64,000 nucleotides of DNA, taken from Pseudomonas yangonensis (GTDB taxonomy: Bacteria > Pseudomonadota > Gammaproteobacteria > Pseudomonadales > Pseudomonadaceae). Made by a program: the position numbers and the translations under genes. The stretch covers positions 41,656 through 105,655 of the forward strand of contig NZ_BLJU01000023.1 of the NCBI RefSeq assembly GCF_009932725.1, given 5' to 3'. The number at the start of each line of letters is the position of its first letter. Positions within the stretch are counted from its first letter, which is position 1. Of the stretch, positions 11,005 to 16,972 are shown one piece after another. Below the pieces are notes generated by a model. It was not told the origin of the DNA and searched no databases. It saw nothing but the letters and a program-made list of their open reading frames with translations.

Positions 11005-11043
11005 AACGCCCGGCCCCGCTCATGCGCGGCCGGGCGTTTGCCG
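11005..11043 (+). terminator. stable hairpin between infB and rbfA
   Basis: An 11-base arm at 11005-11015 pairs perfectly with 11028-11038. There is no immediate T run (TGCCGCTTTT follows), so it may be a pause, processing or weak termination site rather than a full terminator. Confidence 0.45.
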
Positions 11044-11096
11044 CTTTTACGTCCGCTGCCGCCAAGGCCTGCGGGCGAAGGAAAGGTAAGTAAGAA

Positions 11097-11486
11097 ATGG
11101 CCAAAGATTACAGCCGTACCCAGCGTATCGGTGATCAGATGCAGCGCGAGCTGGCAGTGCTGATCCAGCGCGAGATCAAGGACCCGCGCCTGGGTCTGGT
11201 AACCATCACTGCGGTCGACGTGAGTCGCGACCTATCCCATGCCAAGGTGTTCATCACCGTGATGGGCAAGGACGACGACGCCGAGCAGATCAAGCTCAAC
11301 CTGGAGATTCTCGGTGAGGCAGCCGGTTACCTGCGCATGCTGCTGGGCAAGTCGATGAAAGTTCGCACCATTCCGCAGCTGCACTTCCAGTACGACGCCA
11401 GCATTCGTCGCGGTGCCGAGTTGTCGGCGCTGATCGAGCGTGCGGTGGCGGAAGATCGCAAGCACCAGGACGGCAGCGAGGAATAA
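11097..11486 (+). CDS. rbfA: 30S ribosome-binding factor RbfA
   Basis: RbfA is a cold-shock-linked assembly factor that binds the immature 30S subunit near helix 1 of 16S rRNA. The 129-residue protein has the KH-like fold signatures RIGDQMQRELAVLIQREIKDPRLGLVTITAVDVSRDLSHAKVF (read in parts) and the C-terminal RTIPQLHFQYDASIRRG. The start codon is ATG. truB begins 2 bases after its stop, so the two are translationally close. Confidence 0.96.
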   Translation: MAKDYSRTQRIGDQMQRELAVLIQREIKDPRLGLVTITAVDVSRDLSHAKVFITVMGKDDDAEQIKLNLEILGEAAGYLRMLLGKSMKVRTIPQLHFQYDASIRRGAELSALIERAVAEDRKHQDGSEE

Positions 11487-11488
11487 GC

Positions 11489-12409
11489 GTGGCGCAGGTC
11501 AAACGTATTCGCCGCAAGGTCGACGGTATCATCCTGCTGGACAAGCCGCGCGGCTTCACTTCCAACGCTGCATTGCAGAAGGTGCGCTGGCTGCTCAACG
11601 CCGAGAAGGCCGGGCATACCGGTAGCCTTGATCCGCTGGCAACCGGCGTGCTGCCGCTGTGCTTCGGTGAGGCGACCAAGTTCTCGCAGTACCTGCTCGA
11701 TGCCGACAAGGGTTACGAGACCGTGGCGCAACTGGGCGTGACCACCACCACCGGCGATGCCGAAGGTGATGTGCTCGAGCGTCGCCCGGTGACCGTTGGT
11801 CGCACTGAGATCGAGGCCCTGTTGCCGCGTTTTCGCGGAGAAATCAAACAGATACCCCCGATGTACTCGGCTCTGAAGAAGGATGGGCAGCCGTTGTACA
11901 AGCTGGCCCGTGCAGGCGAGGTAGTGGAGCGCGAGGCGCGTTCTGTTACTATTGCGCGCCTGGAATTGCTGGCTCTCGAGGGCGAGCAGGCGCGTCTGTC
12001 GGTGGATTGCAGCAAAGGTACCTACATTCGCACACTGGTCGAGGATCTTGGCCAGTTGCTCGGTTGCGGCGCACATGTCGCGGAACTGCGCCGGACCAAG
12101 GCCGGCCCGTTCGACCTGGCGCGCACCGTGACGCTGGAAGAGCTGGAAGCGGTGCATGCCGAAGGTGGCAGCGCAGCGCTCGATCGCTTCCTGCAGCCGG
12201 TCGACAGCGGTTTGCAGGATTGGCCGCTGCTGCAGTTTTCCGAGCACAGCGCGTTCTACTGGTTGCAAGGGCAACCGGTACGGGCACCGGAAGCGCCGAA
12301 GTTCGGCATGGTGCGCGTGCAGGATCACAATGGTCGCTTCATCGGGATCGGTGAAGTGAGCGACGACGGGCGCATCGCCCCGCGTCGATTGATTTATACC
12401 GGTGCGTAG
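11489..12409 (+). CDS. truB: tRNA pseudouridine-55 synthase TruB
   Basis: TruB makes pseudouridine 55 in the T loop of tRNAs. The 306-residue protein begins with GTG and contains GIILLDKPRGFTSN, the catalytic motif GHTGSLDPLATGVLP with Asp48, the YETVAQLG/TTTGDAEG segment, KGTYIRTLVEDLG and a C-terminal PUA-like region. It is 2 bases from rbfA and in the standard rbfA-truB-rpsO order. Confidence 0.96.
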   Translation: MAQVKRIRRKVDGIILLDKPRGFTSNAALQKVRWLLNAEKAGHTGSLDPLATGVLPLCFGEATKFSQYLLDADKGYETVAQLGVTTTTGDAEGDVLERRPVTVGRTEIEALLPRFRGEIKQIPPMYSALKKDGQPLYKLARAGEVVEREARSVTIARLELLALEGEQARLSVDCSKGTYIRTLVEDLGQLLGCGAHVAELRRTKAGPFDLARTVTLEELEAVHAEGGSAALDRFLQPVDSGLQDWPLLQFSEHSAFYWLQGQPVRAPEAPKFGMVRVQDHNGRFIGIGEVSDDGRIAPRRLIYTGA

Positions 12410-12538
12410 CACGGGTGGAGACACGGGCCTCAAGGCCCGGACGGACTCTACCGGTGTGTAGTACCGAACGGTTCGGCCGAGAGGTCGAAACCTGAGGCTG
12501 GCGATACCAGCGTCAGGATTACGAGGGTGGCTGTTAGT

Positions 12539-12560
12539 AGGCACGGTCATGCCTCTTTTT
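12539..12560 (+). terminator. terminator-like hairpin in the rpsO leader
   Basis: AGGCA (12539-12543) pairs with TGCCT (12550-12554), followed by CTTTTT. It lies in the 219-base truB-rpsO gap. It could end the infB-truB transcript or belong to the rpsO leader, which in E. coli folds for S15 autoregulation. Confidence 0.5.
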
Positions 12561-12628
12561 AAAACACGGGAAGCGATTCCCGGCCTATTGAGACTGCTTC
12601 GGCAGTTTCCAGATGAGAGGAAGCCAAC

Positions 12629-12898
12629 ATGGCACTCAGCGTTGAAGAAAAAGCCCAGATCGTAAACGAGTACAAGCAAGCTGAAGGCGACACCGGTAGC
12701 CCGGAAGTGCAGGTAGCCCTGCTGACCGCCAACATCAACAAGCTGCAAGGCCACTTCAAGGCCAACGGCAAAGATCACCACAGCCGTCGTGGTCTGATCC
12801 GTATGGTTAACCAGCGTCGTAAGCTGCTGGACTACCTGAAGGGCAAGGACACCACTCGTTACAGCGCCCTGATCGGTCGCCTGGGCCTGCGTCGTTAA
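12629..12898 (+). CDS. rpsO: 30S ribosomal protein S15
   Basis: S15 is a primary 16S-binding protein that organises the central domain of the 30S subunit. The 89-residue protein starts MALSVEEKAQIVNEY and contains the family signatures GDTGSPEVQVALLT, DHHSRRGLIRMVNQRRKLLDYL and ALIGRLGLRR at the C terminus. GAGAGGAAG precedes the ATG at 7 bases. pnp follows after a large hairpin, as in the conserved rpsO-pnp pair. Confidence 0.98.
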   Translation: MALSVEEKAQIVNEYKQAEGDTGSPEVQVALLTANINKLQGHFKANGKDHHSRRGLIRMVNQRRKLLDYLKGKDTTRYSALIGRLGLRR

Positions 12899-12918
12899 TA
12901 GACGCGAGCTGCACAAGT

Positions 12919-12994
12919 TGGAAGCTGGAAGTTCGCAGCGGCACCTCGGGGTTTACCCCGGAGTGCGGCTGCGGGCTTCCAGCTTTTGGCTTTT
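12919..12994 (+). promoter_or_regulatory. long stem-loop in the rpsO-pnp intergenic region
   Basis: The outer arm 12922-12931 pairs perfectly with 12976-12985, an inner GCAGC (12935-12939) pairs with GCTGC (12968-12972), and the tip is CTCGGGG/CCCCGGAG with one bulge. T-rich sequence (TTTTGGCTTTT) follows. It can act as the rpsO terminator. By analogy with E. coli it is also a candidate RNase III site for pnp autoregulation. Confidence 0.65.
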
Positions 12995-13069
12995 CGAAGG
13001 ATGCATCGGGTCCGACTCCCATGCCGCTTTCAGATTTCCCCCAAAGGCAACAAAGAGAAGGAAAACACC

Positions 13070-15178
13070 GTGAACCCGGTAATCAAGCAATTCAAGTTCG
13101 GTCAGTCGACCGTAACCCTCGAGACTGGCCGCATCGCGCGCCAGGCCAGCGGCGCCGTACTGGTGACCGTCGACAACGACGTCACCGTGCTGGTCACCGT
13201 GGTCGGTGCCAAGAGCGCCGACCCGAGCAAGGGCTTCTTCCCGCTGTCCGTGCACTATCAGGAAAAGACCTACGCAGCCGGCAAGATTCCCGGCGGCTTC
13301 TTCAAGCGTGAAGGCCGTCCGAGCGAGAAGGAAACCCTGACCTCGCGCCTGATCGACCGTCCGATCCGTCCGCTGTTCCCCGAAGGCTTCATGAATGAAG
13401 TGCAGGTCGTCTGCACTGTAGTTTCCACCAGCAAGAAGACCGATCCGGACGTCGCTGCCATGATCGGTACCTCGGCTGCCCTGGCCGTCTCCGGTATCCC
13501 GTTCAACGGCCCGATCGGTGCCGCCCGCGTGGCCTTCCACCCGGACACCGGTTACCTGCTGAACCCGAACTACGAGCAGCTCAAGGCCTCCAGCCTGGAC
13601 ATGGTCGTGGCCGGTACCGAAACCGCCGTGCTGATGGTGGAATCCGAAGCTGACGAGCTGACCGAAGACCAGATGCTCGGTGCCGTGCTGTTCGCCCACC
13701 AGGAATTCCAGGCTGTGATCCAGGCCGTCAAGGAATTCGCTGCCGAAGCTGGCAAGCCGACCTGGAACTGGCAGGCTCCGGCCGCCAACACCCCGCTGCT
13801 GGACGCCATCCGCAACCAGTTCGGCGAGGCCATCAGTCAGGCCTACACCATTACCATCAAGCAGGACCGCTACAACCGTCTGGACGAGCTGCGTGAGCAG
13901 GTCATCGCTGCCCTGGCCGGCGAAGGCGAAGGCAAGTTCGCTGCCGACGAGGTCAAGGCCGCTTTCGGCGAGATCGAGTACCGCACCGTTCGCCAGAACA
14001 TCGTTGACGGCAAGCCGCGTATCGACGGTCGTGACACCCGCACCGTACGTCCGCTGAAGATCGAAGTCGGCGTGCTGGACAAGACCCATGGCTCGGCCCT
14101 ATTCACCCGTGGTGAAACCCAGGCGCTGGTCGTCGCTACCCTCGGCACCGCGCGCGATGCGCAGCTGCTGGATACCCTGGAAGGCGAGAAGAAAGACCCC
14201 TTCATGCTGCACTACAACTTCCCGCCGTTCTCGGTCGGTGAGTGTGGCCGCATGGGCGGTGCTGGTCGTCGTGAAATCGGTCACGGCCGCCTGGCCCGTC
14301 GTGGTGTTGCCGCCATGCTGCCGAAGGAAGACGAGTTCCCGTACACCATCCGCGTGGTATCGGAAATCACCGAATCCAACGGTTCTTCCTCCATGGCTTC
14401 GGTCTGCGGCGCTTCCCTGGCGCTGATGGACGCCGGTGTGCCGATGAAGGCGCCGGTTGCCGGTATCGCCATGGGTCTGGTGCTGGAAGGTGAGAAATTC
14501 GCCGTTCTGACTGACATCCTCGGTGACGAAGACCACCTGGGCGACATGGACTTCAAGGTAGCCGGTACCGCCAAGGGTGTCACCGCGCTGCAGATGGACA
14601 TCAAGATCCAGGGCATCACCGAAGAGATCATGGAGCAGGCGCTGGAGCAGGCGCTGGAAGCCCGTCTGAACATCCTCGGCCAGATGAACCAGGTCATCGC
14701 TCAGTCGCGTACCGAGCTGTCGGCCAACGCGCCGACCATGCTGGCGATGAAGATCGATCAGGACAAGATCCGCGACGTCATCGGCAAGGGCGGCGCCACC
14801 ATCCGTGCTATCTGCGAAGAGACCAAGGCCTCGATCGATATCGAAGACGACGGCTCGATCAAGATCTTCGGCGAAACCAAGGACGCGGCCGAGGCTGCCA
14901 AGCAGCGCGTGCTGGCCATCACCGCCGAAGCCGAGATCGGCAAGATCTACGTCGGCAAGGTCGAGCGCATCGTCGACTTCGGCGCCTTCGTCAACATCCT
15001 GCCGGGCAAGGACGGTCTGGTGCACATCTCCATGCTGAGCGATCAGCGCGTGGAGAAGGTCACCGACGTGCTGAAGGAAGGTCAGGAAGTGAAGGTCCTG
15101 GTACTGGACGTGGACAACCGCGGCCGTATCAAGCTGTCGATCAAGGACGTAGCTGCTGCCGAGGCCTCTGGCGTCTAA
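13070..15178 (+). CDS. pnp: polyribonucleotide nucleotidyltransferase (PNPase)
   Basis: PNPase is the phosphorolytic 3'-5' exoribonuclease of the RNA degradosome. The roughly 702-residue protein has two RNase PH domains (about 1-220 and 310-545) around a helical linker, with FFKREGRPSEKE and GRRPIR-type residues, then a KH domain (IRDVIGKGGATIRAICEET) and an S1 domain (GKVERIVDFGAFVNILPGKDGLVHIS). The start is a GTG at 13070 (product begins MNPVIKQFKFGQ) after AAGGAAAA; the frame is open upstream to 12986, but that extension crosses the regulatory hairpin region and is not PNPase-like. Confidence 0.97.
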   Translation: MNPVIKQFKFGQSTVTLETGRIARQASGAVLVTVDNDVTVLVTVVGAKSADPSKGFFPLSVHYQEKTYAAGKIPGGFFKREGRPSEKETLTSRLIDRPIRPLFPEGFMNEVQVVCTVVSTSKKTDPDVAAMIGTSAALAVSGIPFNGPIGAARVAFHPDTGYLLNPNYEQLKASSLDMVVAGTETAVLMVESEADELTEDQMLGAVLFAHQEFQAVIQAVKEFAAEAGKPTWNWQAPAANTPLLDAIRNQFGEAISQAYTITIKQDRYNRLDELREQVIAALAGEGEGKFAADEVKAAFGEIEYRTVRQNIVDGKPRIDGRDTRTVRPLKIEVGVLDKTHGSALFTRGETQALVVATLGTARDAQLLDTLEGEKKDPFMLHYNFPPFSVGECGRMGGAGRREIGHGRLARRGVAAMLPKEDEFPYTIRVVSEITESNGSSSMASVCGASLALMDAGVPMKAPVAGIAMGLVLEGEKFAVLTDILGDEDHLGDMDFKVAGTAKGVTALQMDIKIQGITEEIMEQALEQALEARLNILGQMNQVIAQSRTELSANAPTMLAMKIDQDKIRDVIGKGGATIRAICEETKASIDIEDDGSIKIFGETKDAAEAAKQRVLAITAEAEIGKIYVGKVERIVDFGAFVNILPGKDGLVHISMLSDQRVEKVTDVLKEGQEVKVLVLDVDNRGRIKLSIKDVAAAEASGV

Positions 15179-15204
15179 GCACGGTTCGCCGGTTCGAACC
15201 AGAA

Positions 15205-15229
15205 GGGCTCCTGCGGGAGCCCTTTTTTG
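15205..15229 (+). terminator. intrinsic terminator of pnp
   Basis: GGGCTCC (15205-15211) pairs with GGAGCCC (15216-15222) across TGCG, followed by six Ts. It ends the long rimP-pnp cluster. Confidence 0.92.
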
Positions 15230-15458
15230 TGTCTGCTCGTCGGGCTTTAGCGGCTGATCCTTCTCGCTGCGCCTGTGCAGAAGTCGCTCACGAGCCCTCA
15301 TCTGCGACCTGAGTTTTTCATGGGGCATGGACGCCACACCCGCAGAACCATGCAAATTGCCCGGGAAAATTCTTCCGACTCGGCGAAATGCAATCAAAAG
15401 CTTTTCTGCGCTAATGGCTAAGCTATTGTTTTTTAAGGATTTATTGGATTAATAAAAA
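15230..15458. other. intergenic region upstream of the BON gene with a putative IHF site
   Basis: No coding sequence is supported here. At 15392-15404 there is AATCAA-N4-TTT, one base off the IHF consensus WATCAA-N4-TTR, about 57 bases upstream of the -24 element of the sigma-54-type promoter. The stretch 15415-15460 is AT-rich. An enhancer-binding-protein site should lie in this region, but I could not identify one. Confidence 0.4.
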
Positions 15459-15475
15459 CTGGCACAGCGCTTGCG
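15459..15475 (+). promoter_or_regulatory. sigma-54 (RpoN) promoter of the BON-csbD unit
   Basis: CTGGCAC-N5-TTGCG matches the RpoN consensus TGGCAC-N5-TTGC. The invariant GG (15461-15462) and GC (15473-15474) are exactly 10 bases apart. The promoter sits about 70 bases upstream of the BON ATG and has a possible IHF site upstream. The match is seen directly; use by RpoN is inference. Confidence 0.75.
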
Positions 15476-15542
15476 ATAGTACTGGTGAACCTGCAGCCAG
15501 GAGTTGGTTTGCAGATTGTCTGGAATGTACAGGAGTCGAATC

Positions 15543-15896
15543 ATGAAACAGCCAATCAACCGTATTGCCGCTACCACCCTGACCGCTGCCGTGCTGAGCA
15601 TGTCTCTGGCCTCGGCTGCCTTCGCCGCAGAGCCGACCATGCTGGCGGCCAATGACACCGTGGATAAAGCCGAGCAGGCGGTATCCGACACCTGGATCAC
15701 CAGCAAAGTGAAGTCCACTTTCATCGCTGACTCGGACCTCAGCGCGCTGGACATCAAGGTCGAGACCAACCAAGGCGTGGTTTCCCTGTCCGGTGTGGTA
15801 TCGACCGATGCCGAGCGTGACCTGGCTATCGCCAAGACCAAGGAAATCGAGGGTGTGCGTGACGTGTCCGCCGATGCCCTGAAAACCGCTGACTGA
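15543..15896 (+). CDS. periplasmic BON-domain protein (OsmY-like)
   Basis: A 117-residue exported protein. Residues 1-29 form a Sec signal peptide with an Ala-rich hydrophobic core and an SAAFA-A cleavage site. Residues about 45-115 form one BON domain (AVSDTWITSKVKSTF, LSALDIKVETNQGVVSLSGVVS, RDLAIAKTKEIEGVRDVSADAL), a module linked to membrane or lipid binding and osmotic stress in OsmY. The ATG at 15543 follows CAGGAG; the frame is open upstream to 15504, but only this start gives a proper signal peptide. It is driven by a sigma-54-type promoter and precedes a CsbD gene by 57 bases. The gene is a stress-protein candidate; its exact function is unknown. Confidence 0.88.
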   Translation: MKQPINRIAATTLTAAVLSMSLASAAFAAEPTMLAANDTVDKAEQAVSDTWITSKVKSTFIADSDLSALDIKVETNQGVVSLSGVVSTDAERDLAIAKTKEIEGVRDVSADALKTAD

Positions 15897-15953
15897 TAGC
15901 CGAGCCGGCCGGGTTGTAGCCCGGCCTGACCTTCTGTCACTGGGAGAATGACC

Positions 15954-16151
15954 ATGAATAGCGACATCATCAAAGGCAAATGGAAGCAGCTCAACGGTCG
16001 TATCAAGGAGCGTTGGGGCAACCTGACCGATGACGACCTGGACGTCGCCGAGGGCCACAGCGATTACCTGGCTGGCAAGCTGCAAGAACGCTATGGCTGG
16101 ACCAAGGAAAAGGCCCAGCAAGAGCTGCGCGATTTCAGCGACTCGCTCTAA
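15954..16151 (+). CDS. CsbD family stress protein
   Basis: A 65-residue soluble protein starting MNSDIIKGKWKQLNGRIKERWG, the CsbD signature (IKGKWKQLxGxxKExWG), with DDDLDVAEGHSDYLAGKLQERYGWTKEKAQQELRDF completing the family fold when read in parts. CsbD proteins are general-stress proteins of unknown biochemical role. The ATG at 15954 is 7 bases from GGGAG; an in-frame ATG at 15948 is too close to it. The stop (16149-16151) is followed within 3 bases by the ANGGAT array, so the array is a 3' UTR of this mRNA or a processed/independent sRNA. Confidence 0.9.
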   Translation: MNSDIIKGKWKQLNGRIKERWGNLTDDDLDVAEGHSDYLAGKLQERYGWTKEKAQQELRDFSDSL

Positions 16152-16311
16152 GCACGGATAGCCCGGTACGGATGCCGAACGAGTACGGATAGCTTCAGAT
16201 AGGGATGTCGCATCGGCATGGATGCTGCCGACATGGATGCCTCAGCACGGATAGCGACAAGCACGGATGCTCGAAGGCCCCGCCGGTTCTACCGGCGGGG
16301 CCTTGATTTTT
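16152..16311 (+). ncRNA. candidate RsmA/CsrA-binding decoy RNA (3' UTR or sRNA) with eight ANGGAT motifs
   Basis: Eight ANGGAT hexamers begin at 16154, 16168, 16185, 16201, 16218, 16233, 16247 and 16263, spaced 14-17 bases apart (ACGGAT five times, ATGGAT twice, AGGGAT once). Several lie in hairpin loops: CGGT-ACGGAT-GCCG (16164-16177), GAT-AGGGAT-GTC (16198-16209), a perfect 6-bp stem TCGGCA/TGCCGA around TGGATGC (16213-16231), and AGC-ACGGAT-GCT (16260-16271). ANGGA in a loop is the CsrA/RsmA recognition element, and multiple such loops define the RsmX/Y/Z decoys. A strong terminator follows. No Rsm RNA is known to me at this locus. The motif array is seen; RsmA binding is inference. Confidence 0.6.
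16274..16311 (+). terminator. strong terminator after csbD and the ANGGAT array
   Basis: A 14-base arm (16274-16287) pairs perfectly with 16291-16304 across TCT, followed by GATTTTT. It defines the 3' end of the BON-csbD transcript and of any RNA made from the array. Confidence 0.9.
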
Positions 16312-16350
16312 ATGCGCAGCGAACGAGTCAGGCCGCGCTGCGGTGATGCG

Positions 16351-16653
16351 TCAATCGCCGCGTTTGCTGCGTATCTCGGTCAGGCGACCGCCTTCGAAGC
16401 GTAAAAAGTGGTACATGCCGCTTTTCGGACCGTAAACCCATTCTTCGACACTTACCTCGTTACGAAAGCCGTAATGGTCGACCACTTCCTTGTAGCCGAG
16501 AAAGCCTCGGCTGGCAGGCTCGCCGCACTTGCTCAACACCTCGGCGCTGGGGGCTGTCTTGCTGACCAGCGCGCTACCGCAGCGATAGGTCGAGGATGCC
16601 TCGGCCAGCAAAGGCAGGCAGAGCAGCAGCAACAGATAGCCAGGTTTGCGCAT
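16351..16653 (-). CDS. DUF2845 domain exported protein (copy 1)
   Basis: A 100-residue protein of unknown function. Residues 1-19 are a signal peptide (MRKPGYLLLLLCLPLLAEAS). The mature part has the DUF2845 pattern: YRCGSALVSKTAPSAEVLSKCGEP, with two cysteines that could form a disulfide, then SVEEWVYGPKSGMYHFLRFEGGRLTEI. It is a paralogue of the next gene upstream, which shares RCGSALVS, KCG, EEWVYGP and LRFEG. The pair lies downstream of the DUF748 gene on the same strand, so the three are probably one operon. Confidence 0.85.
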   Translation of the reverse strand: MRKPGYLLLLLCLPLLAEASSTYRCGSALVSKTAPSAEVLSKCGEPASRGFLGYKEVVDHYGFRNEVSVEEWVYGPKSGMYHFLRFEGGRLTEIRSKRGD

Positions 16654-16666
16654 GTCAGCCTCCGGC

Positions 16667-16972
16667 TCAGCGTTCGCGACGACGTTCGATGGCGACCAGG
16701 CGATTGCCTTCGAAGCGCAGGATGCTCAGCATGCCGTTGCTCGGTCCGTAGACCCACTCCTCGATCATGTATTCGCGGCGGTCGTAGGAGCCCAGGGTGT
16801 AACCGATCGGATCGCGGTGCACTGGCGCGCCACATTTGCGTTCGACCTCGAACGGGCGGTCACCCAGGCTGACCAGTGCGCTGCCGCAACGCAGCGTATC
16901 GGCCTGTGCGGTTGCGCCGAGCAGGCCGCCAGTCAGGATAACCGTGATGAGGGATAAGCGACGCATGATCAT
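16667..16972 (-). CDS. DUF2845 domain exported protein (copy 2)
   Basis: A 101-residue paralogue of the neighbouring DUF2845 gene. The signal peptide (MRRLSLITVILTGGLLGATAQA) is followed by LRCGSALVSLGDRPFEVERKCGAP and YMIEEWVYGPSNGMLSILRFEGNRLVAIERR. The annotated start at 16972 overlaps the stop of the DUF748 gene by 4 bases (ATGA); a second Met two codons later (16966) gives a cleaner signal peptide. The overlap indicates translational coupling. Function is unknown. Confidence 0.85.
   Translation of the reverse strand: MIMRRLSLITVILTGGLLGATAQADTLRCGSALVSLGDRPFEVERKCGAPVHRDPIGYTLGSYDRREYMIEEWVYGPSNGMLSILRFEGNRLVAIERRRER

Noticed and set aside
6806..11104. Very long open frame on the - strand opposite nusA and infB (1432 codons).
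   Set aside because: It is antisense to two well-identified genes, is very rich in His, Leu and Asp with no domain I recognise, and has no ribosome site; it is the GC-rich shadow of nusA/infB.
16152..16275. Evenly spaced short repeats that could be a CRISPR-like or satellite array.
   Set aside because: The repeats are only 6 bases, the spacers 8-11 bases, no Cas genes occur nearby, and hairpin loops fit RNA-protein recognition better.
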